The notes beneath the pieces were generated by a model. The model was not told where the DNA came from. It did not search any database and saw nothing but the letters and a program-made list of their open reading frames with translations. DNA of 63,565 nucleotides from an uncultured Acetatifactor sp. (GTDB lineage: Bacteria > Bacillota > Clostridia > Lachnospirales > Lachnospiraceae): positions 1 to 63,565 of the forward strand of contig CAJUAH010000026.1 of the NCBI GenBank assembly GCA_910584375.1. Reading direction: 5' to 3'. Of the stretch, positions 1-8,366 are shown one piece after another (the stretch's first letter is position 1; every line of letters starts with the position of its first letter). The position numbers and the translations under genes are program-made.

Positions 1-44
1 TGGATGAGCTTGAGATATGATTTTCCACATAAACTTTGAATACG

Positions 45-758
45 CTATACTAGTTCAGACTGTACCACGCGCACATCGGAAAACTTCTGCACGATGGTGG
101 GCAGGGTATTCTTCATGGAGCGGTCGGACTGGCACTGGATCAGAATGTTTGCCCACTCATGAAAGACCCGGTTTGGTATCTTCATCTTCAGGCTATTGAT
201 GGCGCTGGTGGTGTTGGCGCTGATCAGCTCGCTCTCATAGACGAATGCCTCAAAGGTGGCTTTCACAGGCTCGTTGATGTACGCCAGGTTTTCCTTCACG
301 GAGCGGATTAGGTCTTCTGTCCGCAGGTAAGAGGTGGTGATGATGGAGATGGCAGTCTCCAGTTCCTCGTTTAAGTGCTTTTTGTAGCTGGCGGAGGTGC
401 TCCGCAGATACCAGACAGGGACCAGGGAAAAGCCGAGCCCCAGGATGGGCACCAGGTAGGCATTGCCGATCAGCAGGGCCAGTACGGCGCCCGCCGCAAA
501 CAGGATCAGGGTCAGCCGGGTCACGGCATCATAGCGGTCAGCCCGCCCGGTGTCCTTTAGGATCTGCCTGATCTCATATTCCTGGGTGAAAAACCGCTGG
601 GCGGGCCTGCCCATGAGCACATTCAGCTCGTCGCCCAGAGTGGCAGTCCTGCGGCGGGAACGGAAGATGACTTCCAGCATGTCTTTTATCCGCACGCCGG
701 ACAGCGCAAAGAGCCCGGCAGCAATCAGGGCAAAACAGATGATGTAAATCCACTGCAT
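45..758 (-). CDS. TadB/TadC-like type II secretion F-domain membrane protein, probably truncated
   Basis: Inner-membrane platform protein of a Tad (Flp) pilus or related secretion machine, expected to work with the CpaF ATPase encoded just upstream. An N-terminal membrane segment (residues about 3-22) is followed by a cytoplasmic stretch and two further hydrophobic segments (about 82-115), then a T2SF-like helical region. It starts with ATG directly after the CpaF stop codon (adjacent, same operon). At 237 residues it is short: family members usually run past 300 and end with more membrane helices. The reading frame stops abruptly after QSELV, near the window edge, where the flanking bases become AT-rich. 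The protein may be broken by recombination or by an assembly end. Confidence 0.6.
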   Translation of the reverse strand: MQWIYIICFALIAAGLFALSGVRIKDMLEVIFRSRRRTATLGDELNVLMGRPAQRFFTQEYEIRQILKDTGRADRYDAVTRLTLILFAAGAVLALLIGNAYLVPILGLGFSLVPVWYLRSTSASYKKHLNEELETAISIITTSYLRTEDLIRSVKENLAYINEPVKATFEAFVYESELISANTTSAINSLKMKIPNRVFHEWANILIQCQSDRSMKNTLPTIVQKFSDVRVVQSELV

Positions 759-2129
759 TTATGTTTCCTCCTTCGGGTTAAATTCCGCCAGTTCCTTATG
801 GGAGATCCCGTTGTCCAGCAGCCGCTTTTTCAGCGTGTCGGAGATCGTCCCGGTCTTTTTGTGGCGGCCGATCACACGGGCATTGCCCCTGACATCCGTC
901 ACGTTGTCCGTCACCTCATATTTATAGAGGGAGCGGTAGATGAGCCGCCCGTCCTGGTAGTCGGTGCCCTCGATGATCTCCATGATCTTCCGGGAGCGGT
1001 CCTCCAGCTGCTTGGTGAACACCACCACGGGGTAAGCCTCCACCATGATCTGCATCAGGATGGAATCGTCCATGCTGTACCTGCGCTTGGCAAGGGTCAT
1101 CATCCTGCGGTAGGTGCTCTCGCAGGAGTTGGAGTGGATGGTGGTGCAGACCGTGTGGCCGGTGCGGGAGCTTTCTGCGGCGGACAGGCTCTCTGCCGCA
1201 GACCGCATCTCCCCCACGCCGATCACGTCAGGGTGCTTGCGCAGGACCCGCTCCAGAAGGAAGTCCTGGTTGATGTTCATGGCCGGGTTTTCATGGGGCC
1301 GGGTCAGCAGGTGGACCACGGAGTTTAGGATGTTGCCGTTTTCATCCCGCTTTACCAGGTCAAACTCCCGGCTGCCCTCTTCGATGGTGATGAGGCGCCG
1401 GTTGTTGGGCACGTTGGATAGGAGCCACGCCATGATGGTGGTCTTGCCGGAGCCCGTGGAGCCTGCGATGCACACCGATACCCCGTAGCGGATGCAGGCG
1501 GTCAGGAAATGGAGCATCTCCGCCGTGGCGCTGCCGGACTCTAACAGGATCTCTTCCGATACGGTCTGCTGGTTGACGATGCGGATGGAGGCGTTCACCC
1601 CCACCTCCGGGTCAACGATTGGGGTCTTGTCCACCGAGATCCGGATGTTCTTGTCCAGGAAGCCAAGGACGGAGGGCATGGTGTCGTCGATCACCATGCC
1701 GCAGGCGTTCAGCATGCGGCGGATCACGTCGATGGCGTGCTGGGGGGAAGAGAACTTGTCCGGGATCTTGATGCTGCGTCCGCTGTTCATGATGACCTCA
1801 ATATCGTTGTAGGCGTTGATGTTCACTTCCTCCACGCCGGGGCGGTAGATCCACTTTTTCAGGAAGGAATAGCCGGCCATGTCCTCATACAGCTTTTCGC
1901 ACAGTTCTTTGGGGGTCAGCCCTTCGATGGAGTATCTGCGCTTTACAAGGTACTGCGCCATGAGTTCCTTCAGGACGGAGGTCGCCCGCTCCGTGTCCCC
2001 GTCGCCGGCCTCCGCAATGGTGGAGGCGTGGTTTTCGGAGAAATACCGCTGTACGTCCTCCAGTATCTGCTCGTAGGTCAGCCCCTCGCTGGCAGTCTGT
2101 GAAAAGAAAATGTCATTCAGGTTGTTCAT
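759..2129 (-). CDS. CpaF/TadA-family secretion ATPase
   Basis: Hexameric traffic ATPase that powers assembly of a Tad/Flp-like pilus or a conjugation-linked secretion apparatus. The Walker A motif GSTGSGKTT lies at about residues 223-231, the acidic motif ITIEEGSREF near 248-257, and the Walker B-like stretch PDVIGVGEMRS near 305, followed by the His-box region with TTIHSNS. The 456-residue length is normal for CpaF proteins. Its start overlaps the end of the upstream CpaE-like gene by 17 bases and its stop abuts the TadB-like gene, so the three are almost certainly translated from one message. Confidence 0.88.
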   Translation of the reverse strand: MNNLNDIFFSQTASEGLTYEQILEDVQRYFSENHASTIAEAGDGDTERATSVLKELMAQYLVKRRYSIEGLTPKELCEKLYEDMAGYSFLKKWIYRPGVEEVNINAYNDIEVIMNSGRSIKIPDKFSSPQHAIDVIRRMLNACGMVIDDTMPSVLGFLDKNIRISVDKTPIVDPEVGVNASIRIVNQQTVSEEILLESGSATAEMLHFLTACIRYGVSVCIAGSTGSGKTTIMAWLLSNVPNNRRLITIEEGSREFDLVKRDENGNILNSVVHLLTRPHENPAMNINQDFLLERVLRKHPDVIGVGEMRSAAESLSAAESSRTGHTVCTTIHSNSCESTYRRMMTLAKRRYSMDDSILMQIMVEAYPVVVFTKQLEDRSRKIMEIIEGTDYQDGRLIYRSLYKYEVTDNVTDVRGNARVIGRHKKTGTISDTLKKRLLDNGISHKELAEFNPKEET

Positions 2130-2931
2130 CCGAAAATTCCTCCTTATAATCCGCGCTGTTTTCCGCAGGGGCGGCCGTTTCCTGCATTTCCCCGGCCTCC
2201 ATCTGCTCCAGCGCCTCCAGCACCTTGTTCAGCGAGGCAATGTATTTTGCATTGCAGTATTTCAGGGCTTGGAACATGCCGCCCTCCGTGGCGCAGCGGT
2301 CGATTTCCTTGCCGTAGGGCAGGAGCCCGTCAAAGCCGCCGATGAGGTAGCCCATTTCTTCAAAGGCGTGGAAAGGCCGCGCCATTCCCGCAAAGGTCAG
2401 GTGCCTGTCGTAGTGGAACCGCTCGTCCGCAAGGAGAGGCTGGTGTGCCTTTAAGTAGTTGACGCCTTTTAGGTCCGGCGTCAGGATGCGGGCCACCAAG
2501 TCGCCGGAGGCTATGGCGGCAGGCGTGAACACGTTCGTCATGCTGGGGCCGCAGTCCAGGATGACAAAGTCCACCAGCTTTGATGCGGCGGATACCAGCT
2601 GCAGTACCATGTTGAAATCCGTCTCCGGGTAGCTTAATGGTGTTTCCCCGGCGCTGTATCCCATGAGCCCGATAAAGGGGTAGGATTTTAGGACGGTCAC
2701 ATGGCTGGCCACCAGGGAGGTGTCGATCTCCACGCTGCTCAGTACCTGCCCGATGGAGGCGTTTGTTTCAATAAGCTGTTCGGGCAGCCAGACGGGCAGC
2801 ATGGGGACGCCGGCCTCCCCGTTTATGATGATGGCTTTCCTTTTGTCCCGGGTCAGCGCTTTGGCGAGGATGCAGCAGAACATGGACTTGCCGCTGCCGG
2901 GGCTGCCCCATACGGTGATAACTTTTCCCAT
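2113..2931 (-). CDS. CpaE/TadZ-like MinD/ParA-type P-loop ATPase
   Basis: Likely localisation ATPase of the Tad-like machine. The ATG at 2931 is chosen because AAGGAG lies 6-8 bases before it and the protein then begins directly with MGKVITVWGSPGSGKS, the P-loop at residues 9-16. A longer frame upstream only reads through the preceding gene. The 272 residues contain a MinD-like core with the switch segment DFVILDCGPSM. The C-terminus, about residues 190-272, ends in an acidic, low-complexity tail. It overlaps cpaF at its 3' end and follows the SAF protein closely, so it belongs to the same operon. Confidence 0.78.
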   Translation of the reverse strand: MGKVITVWGSPGSGKSMFCCILAKALTRDKRKAIIINGEAGVPMLPVWLPEQLIETNASIGQVLSSVEIDTSLVASHVTVLKSYPFIGLMGYSAGETPLSYPETDFNMVLQLVSAASKLVDFVILDCGPSMTNVFTPAAIASGDLVARILTPDLKGVNYLKAHQPLLADERFHYDRHLTFAGMARPFHAFEEMGYLIGGFDGLLPYGKEIDRCATEGGMFQALKYCNAKYIASLNKVLEALEQMEAGEMQETAAPAENSADYKEEFSDEQPE

Positions 2932-2947
2932 GGTTTTCTCCTTTCCG

Positions 2948-3805
2948 TCAATTCTGCGGGGCAGCCGTCCCGTTACCGGCGCTGCCATTGTCCGCCTCTG
3001 CATCCGGGGGATTGGGGGAAGGTTCCGCCGTTTCCCCGGCAGTCTCCCTGTTGCCCTCATCCGGGGCTGCCGTCTCTTCCAGAAGTTCAGGGTAATAGAT
3101 TTCCAGGATGGACTGTGCCTGTAAGGAAAGCAGCTCTTCCGCCAGTGCGTCATTGCCACGGGAGACCAGCGCCACATGGGCGACACCGTCATTTTCCAGC
3201 ATGGTTATGATCCGGGCCTGTTCGGGGCTTGCCAGCACGGTGATGGTGGCGGACTGCTTTTTTTCCTCGTCTCCTGTCGGCTCTTTGGTGTTATCCACGT
3301 TGATGCCGTCCGCATCCGTCACGGACAGCACACGGACGTAACGCAGCTCCGGCACTTCCTCAGCCGTGTCAAGGAAGTGGTAGATGCGGATGATGTCGCC
3401 GGGCTGCAGCTTGTCAGAGAGGCCCGATGCCAGTGTCTTGACCGTCAGGGAGATGGCAGTCATGCCGGAGGGGATGCTGTTTAAGGCCACGTCGGAGGAA
3501 ATGGGCGCCATGCTGACCTTGGTGGTGAGGATGTAGTCCCCCTGGGCAAGGTCGGCGGTGGCGTAGAGCCCGTTTACATCCTCCAGGGAGCGGGCAATGT
3601 TGGGGGGCAGGTTGAAGCTCCCCACCTCCACCACTTCGGTATTGGCGGCGGTGATCTGCTCGCCCTTCTGCACCGGCTGGGTAATCCGGACGATCTCGGT
3701 CTTGCCGTTGGTCTGCCTTGCGATGGTGGGCAGGGCGACAAAGGCAATGATGGCTGCCAGCAGGAGGCTGAGCATGCCGAACAGAAAGCGGTTATTCAGT
3801 TTCAT
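2948..3805 (-). CDS. SAF-domain CpaB/RcpC-like protein
   Basis: Envelope component of the Tad-like system, by homology with CpaB/RcpC. One N-terminal membrane anchor (residues about 8-28) precedes a SAF domain (about 36-100, with the VQKGEQIT turn typical of the fold) and a second domain that CpaB proteins also carry. The C-terminal 40 residues are rich in Pro, Glu, Ala and Gly and are probably disordered. The 285-residue length fits the family. The stop codon lies 16 bases before the CpaE-like start. The reading direction and spacing place it in one operon with the peptidase upstream. Confidence 0.78.
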   Translation of the reverse strand: MKLNNRFLFGMLSLLLAAIIAFVALPTIARQTNGKTEIVRITQPVQKGEQITAANTEVVEVGSFNLPPNIARSLEDVNGLYATADLAQGDYILTTKVSMAPISSDVALNSIPSGMTAISLTVKTLASGLSDKLQPGDIIRIYHFLDTAEEVPELRYVRVLSVTDADGINVDNTKEPTGDEEKKQSATITVLASPEQARIITMLENDGVAHVALVSRGNDALAEELLSLQAQSILEIYYPELLEETAAPDEGNRETAGETAEPSPNPPDAEADNGSAGNGTAAPQN

Positions 3806-3824
3806 AATGGTTTGTTCTCCTTTT

Positions 3825-4346
3825 TTATATGATTGAGACGATTAAAGTAAACAGGCAGCCTGCCGCTATAAATGGGACAAAGGGCAGGGAAAGGGGCCTT
3901 GTTCTGCCCCTGCGCCTGCATAAAATGATCAGGGCTGCGCAGGCGGACAGCAGTGTGGCAATCATCAGGATGCCCAGCATACGGTAAGGGCCGTAGATGA
4001 AGCCTGTGGCTGCCGCCAGTTTGATGTCGCCGCCGCCTACTCCGGTGCCGCCATTGGAAAGCAGGGCGGCAGAGAGCAGGATCAGGAAACCCGTCGCGCA
4101 TCCCGCCAGGGAAAAGCCGAGGGATGCATGAAACGATGCTCCCGCCGTTTGCATATGGATTGGCAGGGAGGCGAGGGCAACGGGGCAGAAAAAAACGAGC
4201 GCCCGATTGGGCACCCGTCTGGTGCGGATGTCATATGCTGCAAAGCCTGCAAGGCAGCAGATTGCCAGCGTTTCATAGGTTAAGGCAGCCAGGTCACTCA
4301 CGGTTGGTATACCAGTCATCAAAAAGGCTGCCGTGTATGGTGACAT
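3825..4346 (-). CDS. A24-family prepilin peptidase (TadV/CpaA-like)
   Basis: Membrane aspartic peptidase expected to remove the leader of Flp-type prepilins. The two catalytic aspartates are visible: Asp39 in YDIRTRRVPN and Asp107 in GGGDIKL, the GxGD-type motif. Six hydrophobic segments fill the 173 residues, which is the size of short CpaA/TadV enzymes without the methylase domain. The first ATG (4346) overlaps the end of the upstream secreted-protein gene; a second ATG at 4319 would shorten the protein by nine residues. Neither has a strong ribosome binding site, which is consistent with coupled translation. Confidence 0.8.
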   Translation of the reverse strand: MSPYTAAFLMTGIPTVSDLAALTYETLAICCLAGFAAYDIRTRRVPNRALVFFCPVALASLPIHMQTAGASFHASLGFSLAGCATGFLILLSAALLSNGGTGVGGGDIKLAAATGFIYGPYRMLGILMIATLLSACAALIILCRRRGRTRPLSLPFVPFIAAGCLFTLIVSII

Positions 4347-6096
4347 GGTCGTTTACATTGACGGACAGCATCCCGTCCGGCGTCCAGGTATCCCACACTT
4401 GGGTATAGACCCTGTAGTCTGTATTGTCAGGGAACCATACAGGGGTAAAGTGGGCAGCCCGCCCGTAGGTGGAAAACTCGTTTGCCCGGAAAGTGAATTT
4501 TGCGCTGCGTCCGCTGGAAACGCGCTGCAAAAGCCGCAGGTAAGTGCGGTACTGGAATTCCGGGAACACGGAGAGGGCAGTCTGGGGGTTGGTGGTATGC
4601 CCTGCCGGGGCGGTCGTGGACAGCACTGCGCCCACTTCCGTCTTGACTCCGTAGCCGCTTTTCATATCTTTCCCGTTTGCGGTGGGCACAAGGTCGTCCG
4701 GCAGCAGGGACATGGTCCCGGACAGGGAGGCGGAGTAGCCGGTATAGCGGTATTTCCATTCCCCCTCATCCACCCACTTCCCTTCGTCCACCCATTCGCC
4801 CTCGTCCTCCCAGTCCCCGTGGTTTTCGGTACAGCCGGGCGGGCAGGTGCTGCCGCAGGGTTCATCGTGCCACTGCCAGTCGGAATGCCATTTCCAGTTG
4901 GGGTGCCATACCCATTTGGCTTTCCAGTAACAGCTCCACACGCCCCAGTTTGCCGTCAGTTTCTGGGGATTGGCGGGAAGGGCGGGAGGGGAGTAGCCGG
5001 GATAGGTGTCTGTCGCCAGGGGGTCGGGCGGTATCCTTTCGTTCAAATCCATGATCCTAGCGGTAAAGGAGGTCTTCGCCGTGGTGGCGCCGGACACGGA
5101 TACCGTGATGCTGACATCCTGGGGCGTGCCGGGGGTATGCCACTTGACCCATACCACCTGGGAATCATCCTCAGGGATCACAATGTTGTTGACCTGGTAG
5201 GAGGTGCCGAGGATCTGGAAGGTCACGGAGGCAGGATTGTCAGGCGTCAGGTTTTCATCCGTGTGGAGGGTGACGGAGGTGATCACATCCGTGTTTACCC
5301 GGTATTCCATATCGGGGGCCTCAAGGCCGCCCTCCGGCACAGGCGGCAGCTCCTGGAACCGCACGATGCCCACGCCGAGGCTGCTTATGATGTCTGCATT
5401 GGCCTGTTTCCCGGTGGTGCTGCCCACCCATGCCGGGAGCCCTAAGTCGCTATACTCCAGGAACAGGGCCAGGGGCAGGTTCTTATGGGTCAGGGAGGTC
5501 ATGGTGCGCCGCAGTGTGCCGCCGGAGAGCTGGTCGTACAGTGCGGCCTCCGTTGCGGTCATGCAGTAAAACAGCCCGTTGTGGGTAAAGTAGGCAAGGG
5601 GCTCCACCAGCAGCTTGTACTTGCCTGCCAGCATGGCCTCATAGCTGACGCCCGCATCCCCGGCGATCATCATGCAGGCGTACTCGCTGCAGAAGTAGCG
5701 CTTGATGGACTCTATGTTGTTCCGGCCGGTGCTGCTGACAATGGTGGGCATGGGGCTGGCGGGGGTTCTGCAGCTGTAAGTAGCTCCGGCTTGCGGGGAT
5801 AGGCTTGTTCCGCCCAGGTACTGCAGCTTGCTTACCTTGCCGAAATACAGGACGCTGCTGTTTTGGACCGTATTGGAATAATCCATTGGGGTTGAGACGG
5901 CGGCACCGGTCTCGGCATCCACTACTGTGATGCGCACGCCGTCATTGCCGGGGGTCCACTTGTTTGTGGAAGTGCCCTGGCCCATGCCGCCGCCCCCGCT
6001 GTCCATGTTCCCCTCGCCGGCGGCAAAGGCTGTGGCAGGTAACAGGCACAGCATGAGCGCCAAGGCGCAGAGGGTGGCAAAAAATCGTTTCATCAT
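4294..6096 (-). CDS. Large secreted element protein with a tryptophan-rich repeat region
   Basis: I do not recognise a named family. The protein has a clear Sec signal peptide (residues 1-25, cut after AFA) and 600 residues in all. The N-terminal half looks like a compact extracellular domain. A region about residues 385-450 is packed with Trp and His or Glu, in short repeats of the kind DEGEWVDEGKW, and contains a Cys cluster (CGSTCPPGC). No LPXTG motif or C-terminal anchor is seen. Placed in the Tad-like operon, between the pseudopilin genes and the prepilin peptidase, it is probably a surface or pilus-tip component, but this is inference from context only. Confidence 0.7.
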   Translation of the reverse strand: MMKRFFATLCALALMLCLLPATAFAAGEGNMDSGGGGMGQGTSTNKWTPGNDGVRITVVDAETGAAVSTPMDYSNTVQNSSVLYFGKVSKLQYLGGTSLSPQAGATYSCRTPASPMPTIVSSTGRNNIESIKRYFCSEYACMMIAGDAGVSYEAMLAGKYKLLVEPLAYFTHNGLFYCMTATEAALYDQLSGGTLRRTMTSLTHKNLPLALFLEYSDLGLPAWVGSTTGKQANADIISSLGVGIVRFQELPPVPEGGLEAPDMEYRVNTDVITSVTLHTDENLTPDNPASVTFQILGTSYQVNNIVIPEDDSQVVWVKWHTPGTPQDVSITVSVSGATTAKTSFTARIMDLNERIPPDPLATDTYPGYSPPALPANPQKLTANWGVWSCYWKAKWVWHPNWKWHSDWQWHDEPCGSTCPPGCTENHGDWEDEGEWVDEGKWVDEGEWKYRYTGYSASLSGTMSLLPDDLVPTANGKDMKSGYGVKTEVGAVLSTTAPAGHTTNPQTALSVFPEFQYRTYLRLLQRVSSGRSAKFTFRANEFSTYGRAAHFTPVWFPDNTDYRVYTQVWDTWTPDGMLSVNVNDHVTIHGSLFDDWYTNRE

Positions 6097-6214
6097 ATAT
6101 CACGCTCCTTAGGTAATTTCTGTTAAATGAAAAACCGCCACGGAAAAGTGACGGTTTGTTCAGTATAATGCGCCGCTGGGCGCAGGTTCCATATTCAGTT
6201 GTAAATTCTGTGTC

Positions 6215-6775
6215 CTACATATCGCCCACCATCTTGTCGGGATCCCCGGTGCTGTCTGAGGTTGTCTGCTCCACCTGGCTGGGCACCACCCAGCCGAATA
6301 CAGGGTCATATACGGCGCCGTTTTCATTGACGGAGCCGGGGGCAGGCGTATTGTCCTGTGCCGGGGGTGTGGTCGGTGCAGGCTCCGTTTCCTCCGGCGC
6401 ATAGGTGGGCGGCGCAGACGGGTCTTCGGGATCGCCTTCAGCCGCAGGCGGTTCAGGGGGCTCCGTCTTAAGATCCTCCCCCTCAGGGGTAAAGTCAATG
6501 ACGACCTCGCCCTCGGATTCGTCCACCACCTTGGGGTATTCCTCCATGGGCTCTTTTGTGGCAGCCGGCGTATGGGTGGGGACGGGGGTTGCCGTATTTA
6601 TGGCGGGTGCCGGGGATTCCTGCAATTCCGGTGCCCCGTTGTTGGCGGCCACATCCTCCGGCTGGAAATTGTTATCCCTGTCCCTGTTCACCACAAAACA
6701 GACGGCCAAAATGCCGATGCAGGCAGCCGCCAGCACGGAAAACAGAAATTTCTTTGATTTGAAAATTTTCTTCAT
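6215..6775 (-). CDS. Membrane-anchored Pro/Glu/Thr-rich protein (DUF6550-like)
   Basis: Small protein with one N-terminal membrane segment (residues about 10-29) after a KKIFKSKK start, followed by an extracellular tail of roughly 150 residues rich in Pro, Glu, Thr and Ala. The last 40 residues contain a more ordered stretch (GAVYDPVFGWVVPSQVEQ). I associate this pattern with the DUF6550 group found in Clostridia mobile elements, from memory only. It lies between the large secreted protein and the pseudopilin genes, all in the same direction. The function is unknown; the tail may span the wall. Confidence 0.65.
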   Translation of the reverse strand: MKKIFKSKKFLFSVLAAACIGILAVCFVVNRDRDNNFQPEDVAANNGAPELQESPAPAINTATPVPTHTPAATKEPMEEYPKVVDESEGEVVIDFTPEGEDLKTEPPEPPAAEGDPEDPSAPPTYAPEETEPAPTTPPAQDNTPAPGSVNENGAVYDPVFGWVVPSQVEQTTSDSTGDPDKMVGDM

Positions 6776-6844
6776 GGTCTGAATCTCCTTTCGCTGCTTT
6801 ATAAATATCCCTTACGGTCTGGGGGAAGCTTTTTCAACAAAATA

Positions 6845-7351
6845 CTAAAATTTTGTGTTGTGGTAGCCCGTCAGCTCTATGTGCTGGGTGATGGCGGGGT
6901 ACCGACGGCCGAACATGAAGATATAAAATTCGGCATCACAGGAGAAGACATATTCCACCCGGTCTCCCGCCACATGGAAGGAAAGGCTGATGTTCCTCAC
7001 CTGGTAATCATTCGTGGAGAGGGGGAGCTTGTTTGCCAGCCCGTCCGTAACGGTTTCCTCCAGCATGGTGGTATAGCCGCTGCTGGAATACAGGGTGTTT
7101 AAGTACTCGCTGAAATTGGTCTCCCTCTGGGAACGGTAGGTGTCCGCATAGATGCTGGCACTCAAGTTGTTCAATTCCATTTTCGCACCATTCCGTATGT
7201 TTATGCAAGTAATTTTTACGGAAGCATACAGCAGCAGGAAAGAGACCAGTATCACCACGCCCATCACAAGGAAGCAGGTGTAGATGGACATATCGCCGCG
7301 GTCATTTGCCAGGCGTCTTTTAATAGGTAAATAAACTTTTTTCATGGGCAC
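6845..7351 (-). CDS. TadE/TadF-like pseudopilin
   Basis: The 168-residue protein has a short basic N-terminus, then one long hydrophobic helix (about residues 25-47) and a soluble remainder, which is the build of TadE/TadF minor pseudopilins. The segment RGDMSIYTCFLVMGVV resembles the class IV prepilin junction, where the A24 peptidase of the operon would cut. ATG at 7351 (MPMKK) or the next ATG at 7345 could start the protein. It follows the larger pseudopilin gene by one base, so the two are probably co-translated. Confidence 0.65.
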   Translation of the reverse strand: MPMKKVYLPIKRRLANDRGDMSIYTCFLVMGVVILVSFLLLYASVKITCINIRNGAKMELNNLSASIYADTYRSQRETNFSEYLNTLYSSSGYTTMLEETVTDGLANKLPLSTNDYQVRNISLSFHVAGDRVEYVFSCDAEFYIFMFGRRYPAITQHIELTGYHNTKF

Positions 7352-7352
7352 C

Positions 7353-7814
7353 TCACTTCCAATAATGTTCGCTGACGCCTGCCGCTCTGGAAACGATATT
7401 GATGCGGATCAGGCCGAAGTTCCAGAAACCGCCCAGTTTTGCCTCCCCCTGGATGGTGATGTAGAACGGGCTGCCAAGCTGGATTGCCCGGTTCATCCCG
7501 GAGGGAGTGGGCGTCTTGTAGGAGGCATTGATGGAATAGGAGATGTTGTCGGCTCCCCCGATCTGCGAGCAGAGGAAATTGAAAAGCTGTTCCGTCTCCG
7601 CATTGACGCCGCCTGAAAGCTGGATCTGTTTTACCATTTGATCGGCACAGAGATCCAGCTCCTGCTTGGTTGAAATGATGCTGAACAGATCAATGATAAA
7701 AGCCAACAGTAACACCGCAATGAAAATGAAGACCATGGTGCTGAGATAGTTTGCCTCGGCACGTTCGTCCCGCAGGATCCTGCGGATCTTTTTTAAACTT
7801 ATGATAACCACCAC
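7353..7814 (-). CDS. TadE-like pseudopilin with uncertain start codon
   Basis: Pseudopilin-like protein: basic N-terminus ending RRILRDERAEANYLST, a hydrophobic helix, then a soluble domain with two short conserved-looking stretches. The ERAEA segment before the helix is the normal TadE pattern. No ATG lies in a sensible place: the first ATG at 7937 would add 45 residues of non-conserved sequence. The GTG at 7814 is a legal start but has no good ribosome binding site. An ATA codon at 7802-7800 sits 8 bases after AAAGGTGG and would give the expected MSLKKIRRIL start. I give the GTG coordinate and flag the alternative. Confidence 0.62.
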   Translation of the reverse strand: MVVIISLKKIRRILRDERAEANYLSTMVFIFIAVLLLAFIIDLFSIISTKQELDLCADQMVKQIQLSGGVNAETEQLFNFLCSQIGGADNISYSINASYKTPTPSGMNRAIQLGSPFYITIQGEAKLGGFWNFGLIRINIVSRAAGVSEHYWK

Positions 7815-7826
7815 CTTTACGGCAAA

Positions 7827-7857
7827 ACGGCCGTCCCTTTTGATGGGAAACGGCCGT
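7827..7857. repeat. Hairpin with two ACGGCCGT arms in the leader of the Tad-like operon
   Basis: Two copies of the self-complementary octamer ACGGCCGT (7827-7834 and 7850-7857) flank a 15-base loop that itself carries CCC and GGG. In the leftward transcript the hairpin sits just before the first gene's ribosome binding site. On the right-hand strand it is followed by a T-rich stretch and could terminate transcription. It could also bind a dimeric regulator. Confidence 0.45.
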
Positions 7858-7880
7858 CTGCAAAATTTTTGACTGTACCA

Positions 7881-7915
7881 AGTATAACAGATATAGATTT
7901 GCGGTAAAAGAGCAA
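7881..7915 (-). promoter_or_regulatory. Possible promoter of the Tad-like operon
   Basis: On the minus strand a TATACT box (plus-strand agtata, 7881-7886) lies about 75 bases upstream of the first pseudopilin start. The -35 position, 17 bases away, reads only TTTTAC, so the match is partial. Confidence 0.35.
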
Positions 7916-8109
7916 AACAGTGCCAATGTTGTGCCAAATGTGTGCTGATTTTTATCCAAAATATATGACTGTCAATGAAGAAAAAAGGAGCTGAAATAAG
8001 GCGGCTGTAAAGTGTTATGAAATTGGCAATTAGAGAATGCGGTACATAGATAATTGAATATTGATTCGTGATATGGTATGATTAGTTAAAATTTTACAGA
8101 GAGGAATGT

Positions 8110-8319
8110 ATGTCTATGTTCACAACTCAAGATCCTACCCATTGTCCTAAGTGTCAGAGTAAAAATATATGTTTGGGACAAAAGATATATAAGAAAGATA
8201 TGTGTGGTGAAGGAACAGATACGGTTATTCTTGGTATGTGGTTTTGTAATGGATGCGGTAATGTGCTTGGACGCAAAATGTCCCAATATGAAAATGATGT
8301 AGATCCCGATTGTATTTGA
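8110..8319 (+). CDS. Small zinc-ribbon protein, element cargo
   Basis: A 69-residue protein with two Cys pairs, CPKC (residues 12-15) and CNGC (46-49), spaced as in a zinc ribbon. GAGAGG lies 7 bases before the ATG. The gene is AT-rich, unlike the Tad-like genes and the chromosome, and is the first of three rightward genes between the Tad-like module and the integrase. The function is unknown; small zinc ribbons of this type may bind nucleic acid or protein partners. Confidence 0.65.
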   Translation: MSMFTTQDPTHCPKCQSKNICLGQKIYKKDMCGEGTDTVILGMWFCNGCGNVLGRKMSQYENDVDPDCI

Positions 8320-8366
8320 TACATGCATAATTCTGATATGAGTATAAGGACGGAAAGGAAGAAACT

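Noticed and set aside
4333..5445. Long plus-strand frame (370 codons) opposite the secreted element protein
   Set aside because: It is an antisense shadow; the minus-strand gene has a signal peptide and operon context.
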